Part shown: positions 5,963 to 13,605 of the stretch, in pieces
Numbering within the stretch: position 1 is the first letter of the stretch
Layout of the letters: the number at the start of each line of letters is the position of its first letter
Assembly (NCBI GenBank): GCA_937893125.1
Contig: CALBHW010000039.1
Coordinates: 1 to 15,713, forward strand
Origin: an uncultured Clostridia bacterium
GTDB taxonomy: Bacteria; Bacillota; Clostridia; Christensenellales; UBA1242
Length of the DNA stretch: 15,713 nucleotides
Direction of reading: 5' to 3'
The notes under the pieces: generated by a model
Told to the model about the DNA's origin: nothing
The model's database searches: none
The model's input: the letters and a program-made list of their open reading frames with translations, nothing else
Made by a program: the position numbers and the translations under genes

Positions 5963-8900
5963 CTAGGTTGTTTCTTCATAAACAACTTTAATACGATAAA
6001 TGCCTAAATAAGTGTAAGAGTCTCCTTTCTTAATTATATAGGCGCCTTTACAAATTGAAGTATCTGTCCCGCCACTTACATCAAAATGTTTTTTAATAAA
6101 CGCGCCTAAATCAGTAAGCGAAATTGCATATTGTCGTTTTGTTGGGTCGTCATTGTCAATCATTTTGAAATTTAACTCGTGTGTTTCAGTTGTATCTAGT
6201 TCTGTTGTGTCGCAAGATAGTTTAACAACCTTTTTGTCACCAAAAATTGATTGCTCAAATACAATTTCTTTTTTCGAATAGTCGACACTTAAAAGGTCTT
6301 GCAATTTTGTATCTTCGGTTATTTTCGAATAAGTATCATACTTGATTTCTAGCGTGTCACTAACATAACATAAAGTCCCATATTCATTATAACGCACAAA
6401 TCGCAACTCAGCAAATTTGTATCTTGGCATTATAACAATTGTTGCGCCGTCATCCATATCGAACGTTTTAAGGTTATAATATCTTGTGTGATATTTGCTA
6501 TTATAGATATCATTGTCACTTAATTCTCTATAATTTAAACCTTGCTCTGGATATGACGATGTTGAACTTGTGTAAAGCACGCTATTGCCGTTTTTATCAA
6601 ACAAGGCAGTGTCGATATCGTCACACAAATGATAATCAACAAGGTCCTTTTTAATTCCTGGCATTTTAAGCATCAATTGTGAATAACCTGGAACAAAATT
6701 ACCATTTTCATCAGTCGTGTTTGCATAAGCATACTTGATTGACTTGTTTTTGTAGGTAGGGTCATTTAGATATTTATAAACATTAACAAAATAGTATGTA
6801 TTTTTATTAAAACTTTCTCCCGACCTAGTGGTAGTTTCAATCACATTCAAATTTTCGTCGCCGTCAATAAACGCTTCTTCTTGAGAAAGAATATCAAAAT
6901 TGTCGACAAACGCAAGGTTTAATTCGAAAATTTCATATTTAAGTTCGGTGGTCATTTTAAAACTAAGTCTTAAATTGTAATTATATGTACTAACCGCTTC
7001 CCCGTCAGAATCTTTTACTTCTAAAAGTAGAGTCTTAAAAGTCAAGAAAATTTTGTCAACATATTCGCCAAGTTTAACTTGATTGACAGCGCCATTTTGA
7101 TTTACAAGGTCATAATAATTTAAAGTAAAATCTTCACCACAAACGCTAACTTTCACGGTTACATTTTCTGGCATAAATGTGCCATATTTTTTCCCATTAT
7201 AATCTGTTTGATCAACATTAGCCGTAGGCATTGTAACATTGCCGTCAAAATTAAAGAACTCATTTTTTCCGCGCTTGACGCTAATTTTTTCCCAATTCAA
7301 AACTGGGTCAGTATATCTTGTTAAAATGTTGTCCAACTCAATTTCAAACTCTCTTTGTTCCCACTTACTATAAATGTGTATTTCGCCATTTGCGTCAGCC
7401 AAATCTTTTGTAATAATTCTCTCGTAAGAAGTATCGTATGAGTAAGAAGTATCAATTAGTATGTCAGAAGGTTTAACCCAAAAATTGTTTTCTGTGTCGT
7501 CGCCCGTTGTATTTAATAGTCTATCTTTAACTTTTAGCCACTCAAACTTCATTTTCTTTAGCAATTCTTGAGAATAAGAACCATTAGTGCTCTCTTTTGC
7601 GTTATAAATCTTTGAAGTTTCAGCAAAAGCAGGGACCGTGCAATCGGAATCTAAATACCAGCCCTTAAAACTGTAAATTGGGTGAGTAAACATAGTCCAT
7701 TCGCTTGTTACCCCACTAAACGCGTCATAAAACGCAAAAGGTGTTCCTTCTTGGACTTCAAAAGTTGGGTCGTCAAAAATTGCTTCGTTTTCGTTCATTC
7801 CGTTGCTTATATGATAAACAATTTTTAATGCTTTATTACGGTAAACATTGATTTTAACCGTTTCAAACGAGTCAACAATTGTATCGCCTACTCGATGTAA
7901 AAGGTTAAGTTTAAAGAAATTGTTGCCTTCTTTAAGTTCAAGCTCTTCCATCCACCTTGTATCTTCTTTCCAATCTTTGACTTCGTCAAATGTTTGTGCG
8001 TCGTCGTTTCCACGCAAAAGTCGCCAATTGTATTCCGACCATTCGCGCTTTCCTACAAGATGATCCAAATCAAATTTTTCAACTTCATTTTTTACAGTTG
8101 TTTTGTAAACATTTGTTGTTTTGTCAAGGTCAAAGATGTCAGGATTGTATTCTAGCGATTCAAGTCTACCTTGAATTATGCTTTGAATAGTATCTTCGTC
8201 TGTATAACCTTGCTCAAGCAAATCTTCTCTTAAAAATTTTGCATATTCTTCACGAGTTGTAAGCACAACGGTGTCTTTATCTTGCTCAATTTTAAGAATA
8301 GCGCGCTTTGGATATAAAAATTTAGTAGGATGTTTTGGGTCTGTGTCATCGTTATAGTATTGAATAGTGTAAAGCCAAAGTTCAGTTGGCATAACCTTTA
8401 CTTTTGAGTCGTCAAATTTGCGCAAAGGTGCATTGGTTTTTACAAGGATTCTTACTCCGTCCGCGACCTTTCCCACCGTTTTAAATTGACCGTTTTCGTA
8501 CACTACAGTTTCATCATCAGGACTAAAACCAAAGTTGATTGGGCATCTATTTGACATTGAATATTCGTAGCTCATTCTACCCTTTTCGTCAAGGTCACTA
8601 TCGGTGTAATTTTTGTCAAAGGTCAAATTTTTAGCATAGCCACCGTTCTTACCTTCGATTACATAGTCGCTTGAAATAACGCCGTCCATATCAAAAGAAA
8701 AAGTTGTCATACTATCAGGGCACGCAATCTTGTTTAAAGTCTCGCCCGACCCAACCAAAACATTTCCAAGCCTAAGCCCCGTGACACATTCGCCCAGGTC
8801 AAGATTTTTTACTTTTGGCCACATATTTTTATTTGCGTATTTTTGTAACAATGATTCTTCTTGGTCGTCAAAAACTCTAGGGTTGTTTCTGTTATAAAAA

Positions 8901-10666
8901 TTTGCTCTAAGAGAGATGTCAGCCGACATATTTTCGCCAAAAACAAGGTTGTTTATTGTTTCAAATTCGCTAATCTCCATTTCGACATGCGAAAAAGATT
9001 TTTTATCCGCTTTGTCCTTTGCATAAATCTTAACATTTTCAAAAGTTACATCATCTCTTATGTCAAAATAGCTTTTAAGATTAACACCATATATAATGTC
9101 CCACGAAACGATATACTCAACATTTTTTGGCGTGTCAAATTTTAAATCCTCTTCACGCCCGAACATGTATGTAAGCTCAGGGATACTTTCTTTGAGATGT
9201 CTTACATATAAACTTTCGTCGTTCTCATTATTTCCGTACTCAAATTCGCTACTATCAATAACAAAAGTTGTTCCGTCAGAAAAGCCTTCAATGTTTGCTT
9301 TTTTTGCAAGGTAATTCATATTTTTAAGTTCTAAAATATAATCGTGGCGTTCTTCCGAACTTGCAGTTGGTTTCAAATTAAGATAAATATTTCCGCCAGC
9401 GTCTTGCTTAAAAACTCCGTCATTTCCTAAAACCGTAATTTCAACTTCATTATATGCACGGGTTTCACGATTATAACTAAAAAATGGTTTGCTTTCGCCA
9501 AAGAAATCAAATGGGCAACTAACATATGTACTATCATAATTAGTTTCATTTCTATTATAATCAAGCATATATTTTTTAACGACTAGTTCCTTCAAATTTT
9601 CCGAAACAACAAGTTTTTTAACATTTTCTGGGATTCTAAAACTTTGAGCGTCGATACTTTTAACATATTTAGGAATAACAAGTGTTTCCTTTGAATAATT
9701 CCTAACACCAACCAGCGTGTCACCGTCCATTTCAAAGTCCGAACTCATATTGACATTGCCGTTGCCGATTTGGTCTTCGTACTTTTTAGCAACCGTCGCA
9801 AAATCGTTCATATCAATCAAAACTGGATTTTCTGAAAGGCTGAGTGCATTTGTTTGAGATTTAATCTCAGCCATATCTTGTGCATTTTTGACCTTATCCA
9901 CACACGATTTTGCAAAATCCGAACTACCGCCTATGTTAAGCGCGTTGACCCCGTCAAAAACTGTGACAAATGTTGAACTTTGAGAGTCAACATCGTAATT
10001 TACGTAAGCAAAATTGTAGTCGCTGTCACCTGAGAAGAAAACAAAATTTCCGCTACTAATTTCTGTTATACACAAAAAGTTAAAGTCTGATTCCGACCTA
10101 TAATACAAATCATAATATATATGCCCAGTCTTTTGTCCGTCGTAAGTTTGATAGGTGTTGTCTAGCGAATAAAAGGTTGTGTGGTCGCCATTCTTCTTCA
10201 AAACATACCACACATTCCCGTCGGCAGTTGACGCTTTTCCAACCGTATCATAAAAGGTTGCAGAATTGCTATTAAATGTCAAAACTTCCCCAAAAACTAG
10301 TGGTGATACGAAAATTTGCTTAAAAAAGTTTTTCGCTGACGACCCAAAATTTTCGACACTTTCACTTCTTTCATTAGTTGAAACGGTTTCGTAAATATCC
10401 TTTATAAGAGCCTTACGATTTGAAGTCTCTTCTTCGTCCGTTTTTGACGACACGGCGCTTGCGCCACCCGTCGTCTCAGAAATGACAAGGTTATATGAAT
10501 CAATAATCGAGAATGCCTTGTCCTTAAAAGCGTTATACTCCTTTTGAGCGGTTGTATAATTTTGCTCCCCGCCACCATTTCCGCCGTTTCCACCACCGCA
10601 AGCAGTTAAAGTCACGCTTACAATAAGTGAAAAAGCAAGCATTAAACCTAAAAAGACTTTTTTCAT
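5963..10666 (-). CDS. Giant (1567-aa) surface lipoprotein, BspA/InlB-like segments
   Basis: The N-terminus is a lipoprotein signal: MKK, a hydrophobic stretch and lipobox LTAC with Cys23. A Gly/Asn linker follows, so the mature protein should be lipid-anchored on the outer face of the membrane. Residues about 325-360 (LVIPKYVKSIDAQSF and following) and 620-660 resemble degenerate BspA-type leucine-rich repeats. About 900-942 (LELKEGNNFFKLNLL ... INVYRN) resembles the C-terminal half of a cadherin-like beta-sandwich domain. About 943-1098 (YSFKGWYLDSDC ... IHIYSKWEQ) resembles an InlB B-repeat/Flg_new unit. The rest is beta-rich, Tyr/Asp/Asn-rich and unassigned. No catalytic motif or LPXTG anchor is seen. 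AAAGGAG at 10672-10678 fixes the start. It is transcribed alone. Adhesion or polymer binding is inference. Confidence 0.85.
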   Translation of the reverse strand: MKKVFLGLMLAFSLIVSVTLTACGGGNGGNGGGEQNYTTAQKEYNAFKDKAFSIIDSYNLVISETTGGASAVSSKTDEEETSNRKALIKDIYETVSTNERSESVENFGSSAKNFFKQIFVSPLVFGEVLTFNSNSATFYDTVGKASTADGNVWYVLKKNGDHTTFYSLDNTYQTYDGQKTGHIYYDLYYRSESDFNFLCITEISSGNFVFFSGDSDYNFAYVNYDVDSQSSTFVTVFDGVNALNIGGSSDFAKSCVDKVKNAQDMAEIKSQTNALSLSENPVLIDMNDFATVAKKYEDQIGNGNVNMSSDFEMDGDTLVGVRNYSKETLVIPKYVKSIDAQSFRIPENVKKLVVSENLKELVVKKYMLDYNRNETNYDSTYVSCPFDFFGESKPFFSYNRETRAYNEVEITVLGNDGVFKQDAGGNIYLNLKPTASSEERHDYILELKNMNYLAKKANIEGFSDGTTFVIDSSEFEYGNNENDESLYVRHLKESIPELTYMFGREEDLKFDTPKNVEYIVSWDIIYGVNLKSYFDIRDDVTFENVKIYAKDKADKKSFSHVEMEISEFETINNLVFGENMSADISLRANFYNRNNPRVFDDQEESLLQKYANKNMWPKVKNLDLGECVTGLRLGNVLVGSGETLNKIACPDSMTTFSFDMDGVISSDYVIEGKNGGYAKNLTFDKNYTDSDLDEKGRMSYEYSMSNRCPINFGFSPDDETVVYENGQFKTVGKVADGVRILVKTNAPLRKFDDSKVKVMPTELWLYTIQYYNDDTDPKHPTKFLYPKRAILKIEQDKDTVVLTTREEYAKFLREDLLEQGYTDEDTIQSIIQGRLESLEYNPDIFDLDKTTNVYKTTVKNEVEKFDLDHLVGKREWSEYNWRLLRGNDDAQTFDEVKDWKEDTRWMEELELKEGNNFFKLNLLHRVGDTIVDSFETVKINVYRNKALKIVYHISNGMNENEAIFDDPTFEVQEGTPFAFYDAFSGVTSEWTMFTHPIYSFKGWYLDSDCTVPAFAETSKIYNAKESTNGSYSQELLKKMKFEWLKVKDRLLNTTGDDTENNFWVKPSDILIDTSYSYDTSYERIITKDLADANGEIHIYSKWEQREFEIELDNILTRYTDPVLNWEKISVKRGKNEFFNFDGNVTMPTANVDQTDYNGKKYGTFMPENVTVKVSVCGEDFTLNYYDLVNQNGAVNQVKLGEYVDKIFLTFKTLLLEVKDSDGEAVSTYNYNLRLSFKMTTELKYEIFELNLAFVDNFDILSQEEAFIDGDENLNVIETTTRSGESFNKNTYYFVNVYKYLNDPTYKNKSIKYAYANTTDENGNFVPGYSQLMLKMPGIKKDLVDYHLCDDIDTALFDKNGNSVLYTSSTSSYPEQGLNYRELSDNDIYNSKYHTRYYNLKTFDMDDGATIVIMPRYKFAELRFVRYNEYGTLCYVSDTLEIKYDTYSKITEDTKLQDLLSVDYSKKEIVFEQSIFGDKKVVKLSCDTTELDTTETHELNFKMIDNDDPTKRQYAISLTDLGAFIKKHFDVSGGTDTSICKGAYIIKKGDSYTYLGIYRIKVVYEETT

Positions 10667-10949
10667 AAAAACTCCTTTAAATTAAATAGTGTAGTTGCCA
10701 GCTTTAAAACGATAAAAAGTTTACTTTTAAACATATGTAACACATACACATTTCCTAATACATACAATATGGAACAATAAAAGATTATGTTTTTTTTCTT
10801 AGCCACGCAACCTATTTATGATAAAAATATTTTATCATAATTACTCACATTTCGCAACAAATTTTATATGACAAAAATTAAATATTTGTGCCCCCAAAAA
10901 AACAGCAAATTTTGTTTTTATATTTTCTAAAAAATGATATAATGAAAAT
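10667..10949. promoter_or_regulatory. Divergent intergenic region with 25-bp perfect palindrome
   Basis: It separates the lipoprotein gene from the Rrf2 regulator. TTATGATAAAA and TTTTATCATAA (10816-10826/10830-10840) are perfect 11-bp arms around ATA. No T run follows on either strand, so an operator is as likely as a terminator. I found no convincing minus-strand promoter for the lipoprotein gene. Confidence 0.5.
10935..10943 (+). promoter_or_regulatory. Extended -10 promoter of the Rrf2 regulator gene
   Basis: TGATATAAT matches the extended -10 form TGnTATAAT. No good -35 is placed at 16-18 bp; a TTGTTT lies 20 bp away. Only six bases separate this -10 from the ATG, so transcription should start at or within a base or two of the start codon. 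Confidence 0.65.
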
Positions 10950-11387
10950 ATGGAAATTACAACAAAAGGTAGATATGCAGTCCGAATAATGGTTGAAATC
11001 GCTAAGCACAATGGCGAGTATGTTTCGGTGCAAAGAATCGCGGAAAATCAAGAAATTTCTGTAAAATATCTTGAAAAAATTGTAAATTTACTTGTAAAAG
11101 AATCTTTACTTGATAGTTTGCGCGGAAAAGAAGGCGGATATCGTTTAACAAAATCACCAAAAAATTACACAATTGGCGAAATTTTAAACGCAACTGGTGA
11201 CCAAACAGAAATTGTCTCTTGTTTGCACAGCACAAGTTGCAAAAGAGCGTGCAACTGCGAAACACAAGCACTTTGGAGCAATCTTGACTCCCTTATTCAT
11301 AACTATCTTGATATGGTTACATTAGATGACCTTTTAAAAAGAACAATCAAAAAACCCGTAATAAAATTAAAAAGACAAAAAAGATAA
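10950..11387 (+). CDS. iscR: Rrf2-family iron-sulfur regulator (IscR-like)
   Basis: This 145-residue winged-helix regulator begins MEITTKGRYAVRIMVEIA, the conserved Rrf2/IscR start, which fixes the initiation codon. The helix-turn-helix covers about residues 25-48 and the wing is LRGKEGGYRL (57-66). Four cysteines cluster at 91, 97, 101 and 103 (CLHSTSCKRACNC), where IscR uses three Cys and one His to hold a [2Fe-2S] cluster. Cluster binding is therefore likely, although the spacing differs from the E. coli pattern. It lies 339 bp upstream of iscS and probably controls iscSU and possibly itself. A CymR-type role in cysteine control is less likely given these cysteines. No ribosome site precedes the start. 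Confidence 0.85.
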   Translation: MEITTKGRYAVRIMVEIAKHNGEYVSVQRIAENQEISVKYLEKIVNLLVKESLLDSLRGKEGGYRLTKSPKNYTIGEILNATGDQTEIVSCLHSTSCKRACNCETQALWSNLDSLIHNYLDMVTLDDLLKRTIKKPVIKLKRQKR

Positions 11388-11543
11388 AAGTATTTTATGA
11401 GCGGGTTTTAAAAAAACTAAAAAAATTTCTATATTCAAAAAACTTTTATAAATGCTCTTTCCCGTTATAAAAGTACCGTCACAGAATAAACGTCTTAATT
11501 CGCCCACAATTCACAAAACAAAATCTTAAATAAAAATTACAAG

Positions 11544-11585
11544 CCACAAAAGGATACAAAAGTGTTCCCTTTTTGTGGTTTTTTA
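11544..11585 (+). terminator. Intrinsic terminator after iscR
   Basis: CCACAAAAGG (11544-11553) pairs with CCTTTTTGTGG (11568-11578, one extra T), followed by a T run. It isolates iscR from the iscSU transcript. Confidence 0.8.
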
Positions 11586-11603
11586 TTATTTCTTATTTTT
11601 TTG

Positions 11604-11631
11604 TTGACAAACATTTTTTTTGTTGTAAAAT
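11604..11631 (+). promoter_or_regulatory. Promoter of iscS-iscU
   Basis: Consensus TTGACA (11604-11609) lies 16 bp before TAAAAT (11626-11631). The predicted start near 11638 gives a leader of about 89 nt. Confidence 0.75.
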
Positions 11632-11645
11632 AATATCATACTTAT

Positions 11646-11695
11646 TTGGTAGGATATAAAAGTGCTTTTCCTGCTAAACAAGTGGGATAATAAAA
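11646..11695 (+). promoter_or_regulatory. iscS leader hairpin / repeated GGATA half-sites
   Basis: TTGGTAGG (11646-11653) pairs with CCTGCTAA (11670-11677, two G:U pairs), with AAAAG/CTTTT inside. A related direct repeat follows: GGTAGGATATAAAA (11648-11661) and AGTGGGATAATAAAA (11681-11695). It could be a leader RNA hairpin or a DNA site for the IscR-like protein; the sequence alone does not decide. Confidence 0.4.
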
Positions 11696-11726
11696 ATAAA
11701 AATCATTTTAAAAGGAGAAAACAAAA

Positions 11727-12911
11727 ATGATTTATCTTGATAATGCTGGGACAACAAAGGTTAGCCCACACGTTTTAGAAGAAATGCTCCCATATTTTAG
11801 CGAAGAATATGGCAACGCTTCAAGTCTTCATTCTCTTGGTCAAAGAGCAAAAGAAGTAATTGAAAACGCTCGCACTACTATCGCAAAATGTATAAATGCA
11901 AACCCAAAGGAAATATATTTTACGTCGGGCGGAAGTGAAAGTGATAATCAAGCAATTCTGTCCGTAGCAAACATAGGAAAAAGGACAAATAAAAGGCACA
12001 TCATTTCGTCAAAATTTGAACATCACGCTGTTTTGCATACATTAGAGAAGCTCAAAAAAGAAGGTTTTGAAATAACATATCTTGATGTCTATGAAAACGG
12101 AATTGTACGCCCTGAAGATGTTGAAAACGCGATTAAAGATGACACTTGTCTTGTCACAATAATGTTTGCAAACAATGAAATTGGGACAATTCAACCTATA
12201 AAAGAAATAGGTGAAATTTGTAGAAAACACAAAGTTATTTTTCACACTGACGCCGTTCAAGCAGTTGGGCACATTCCGATTGATGTGGAAAAAATGAATA
12301 TTGATTTGCTGTCGTTATCAGCACATAAATTTCACGGGCCAAAAGGTGTTGGAGCGTTATATGCTAAAAGCAATGTCTTACTTTCAAGTTTAATTGAAGG
12401 TGGCGCTCAAGAAAAAGGAAAGCGTGCGGGGACTGAAAATGTTGCGGGGATTGTCGGAATGGCAACCGCTCTTTATGACGCTTGTCAAGAAATGGAAGAA
12501 GTTTCAAAAAAAGAGACTTATTTGCGCGACAAACTTATAAGTAGTTTGTCAAAAATTCCGCACAGCGCGCTAAATGGCGACGCAAAAAAGCGTGTTCCAA
12601 ACAATTTTTGCATGTGTTTTGAAGGAATTGAAGGCGAAAGTTTGCTTCTACTTCTTGACGACGCAGGCATTTGTGCGTCATCTGGAAGTGCTTGCACGTC
12701 GGGTTCTCTTGACCCATCTCATGTTCTTCTTGCAATAGGTAGACCTCACGAAGTTGCACACGGGTCTCTTCGTCTTACACTTTCAAAATATACGACCGAA
12801 GATGAAATTGATTTTGTAATTAAAAAAGTACCCGAAATTGTTGAATATTTAAGAAAAATTTCGCCCGTTTGGGACGAATTAAAAAAAGGAGAAAGAAAAT
12901 ATGCTATATAG
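11727..12911 (+). CDS. iscS: Cysteine desulfurase
   Basis: This PLP enzyme (394 residues, usual length) converts cysteine to alanine and passes the sulfur as a persulfide for Fe-S cluster and tRNA thiolation. It begins MIYLDNAGTTKV. Key positions are H99 in FEHHAVLH stacking over PLP, N150 in ANNEIG, D175/Q178 in HTDAVQAVG and the PLP lysine K201 in SAHKFHGPKG. The active cysteine is C323 in SSGSACTSG, on a loop of the IscS/NifS (group I) type. AAAAGGAG precedes the ATG. Its stop overlaps the iscU start by 11 bp, so the two are coupled. It uses its own promoter and is probably controlled by the upstream Rrf2 protein. Confidence 0.97.
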   Translation: MIYLDNAGTTKVSPHVLEEMLPYFSEEYGNASSLHSLGQRAKEVIENARTTIAKCINANPKEIYFTSGGSESDNQAILSVANIGKRTNKRHIISSKFEHHAVLHTLEKLKKEGFEITYLDVYENGIVRPEDVENAIKDDTCLVTIMFANNEIGTIQPIKEIGEICRKHKVIFHTDAVQAVGHIPIDVEKMNIDLLSLSAHKFHGPKGVGALYAKSNVLLSSLIEGGAQEKGKRAGTENVAGIVGMATALYDACQEMEEVSKKETYLRDKLISSLSKIPHSALNGDAKKRVPNNFCMCFEGIEGESLLLLLDDAGICASSGSACTSGSLDPSHVLLAIGRPHEVAHGSLRLTLSKYTTEDEIDFVIKKVPEIVEYLRKISPVWDELKKGERKYAI

Positions 12912-13332
12912 CGAAAAAGTTATGGACCACTTTCGCAACCCACGAAATGTTGGAGAAATAAAGGACGCCGACGGCATAGGCGAAGTCGGAAACGCAAAAT
13001 GTGGCGACATAATGCGTATGTATATAAAGGTTAAGGATGGCATCATCACAGACGTCAAATTTATGACATTTGGGTGCGGAAGTGCAATTGCGACGAGTTC
13101 AATGGCGACCGAACTCATAAAAGGTAAACCAATCGAAAAAGCGCTTGAACTCACAAACCAAGCGGTTGTCGAAGCACTCGGCGGACTCCCCGCATACAAA
13201 CTCCATTGTAGCGTTCTTGCCGAAGAAGCGGTTAAATCGGCGATAAAAGATTATTACGACAAACATAACATCGTTTACGACAAGCAAAAATATTGTCCAG
13301 TTTCGTGTCCTTGCTCACACGACCATAAATAA
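12901..13332 (+). CDS. iscU: Iron-sulfur cluster scaffold protein
   Basis: This 143-residue IscU/NifU-N scaffold receives sulfur from IscS and builds Fe-S clusters. The three cluster cysteines are C34 (NAKCGD, with D36), C59 (FGCGSAIATSS) and C103 (LHCSVLAEEAVK). The start YSEKVMDHFRNPRNVG is typical. It overlaps iscS by 11 bp, with AAAGGAG before the ATG. The last dozen residues form an additional tail, YCPVSCPCSHDHK, with three cysteines and two histidines not needed by the scaffold. The usual IscU LPPVK site reads LPAYK, consistent with the absence of hscA/hscB here. No ferredoxin gene or mnmA follows. Confidence 0.96.
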   Translation: MLYSEKVMDHFRNPRNVGEIKDADGIGEVGNAKCGDIMRMYIKVKDGIITDVKFMTFGCGSAIATSSMATELIKGKPIEKALELTNQAVVEALGGLPAYKLHCSVLAEEAVKSAIKDYYDKHNIVYDKQKYCPVSCPCSHDHK

Positions 13333-13338
13333 ATTCTA

Positions 13339-13373
13339 AAATTTAAAAAGTCTTTTAATTTTAAATTTTTTTT
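13339..13373 (+). terminator. A/T-only hairpin after iscU
   Basis: AAATTTAAAA (13339-13348) pairs with TTTTAAATTT (13359-13368), followed by five more T's. It is weak because the stem is pure A:T; it may be a first terminator for iscSU. Confidence 0.4.
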
Positions 13374-13435
13374 GTAAAAAAGTGGCGAACAATCTAGTGT
13401 TATATTAACTTTGTTTTTTCAATATTTTTATTTCC

Positions 13436-13480
13436 GAACAAAAAAACTTTATCAAAGTCATCGATAAAGTTTTTTTGTTC
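13436..13480. terminator. Bidirectional terminator, iscU / degV
   Basis: GAACAAAAAAACTTTATC (13436-13453) and GATAAAGTTTTTTTGTTC (13463-13480) are perfect 18-bp arms around a nine-base loop, with T runs on both strands. It serves the convergent iscSU and degV transcripts. The remaining bases to 13605 are A/T-rich without features I can support. Confidence 0.85.
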
Positions 13481-13605
13481 TATCAGAAATGTAATAAGTA
13501 TTTATTTTTACTAAAACTAGGTAATAAAAATCATTATAAGCAAATTAAGTTTATTCAAAATAAAACCAATCAAAATATTATTTTCTTACTTAACTCAAAT
13601 CAAAA

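Larger units (their letters stand above)
11388..11726. other. iscR-iscS intergenic region
   Basis: The gap holds a perfect 10-bp inverted repeat, ACTTTTATAA/TTATAAAAGT (11442-11451/11465-11474). It also holds the iscR terminator, the iscS promoter and an iscS leader hairpin, listed separately. No gene is seen. Confidence 0.7.

Noticed and set aside
7848..9314. Plus-strand open frames opposite the lipoprotein gene
   Set aside because: They are antisense shadows; composition follows the complement of the real gene and no start signals are seen.
11638..11726. T-box or other known riboswitch before iscS
   Set aside because: The leader is about 90 nt, too short, and lacks the T-box antiterminator sequence and a leader terminator.
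12879..13287. Minus-strand open frames opposite iscU
   Set aside because: They are antisense to a clear IscU gene and have no family resemblance.
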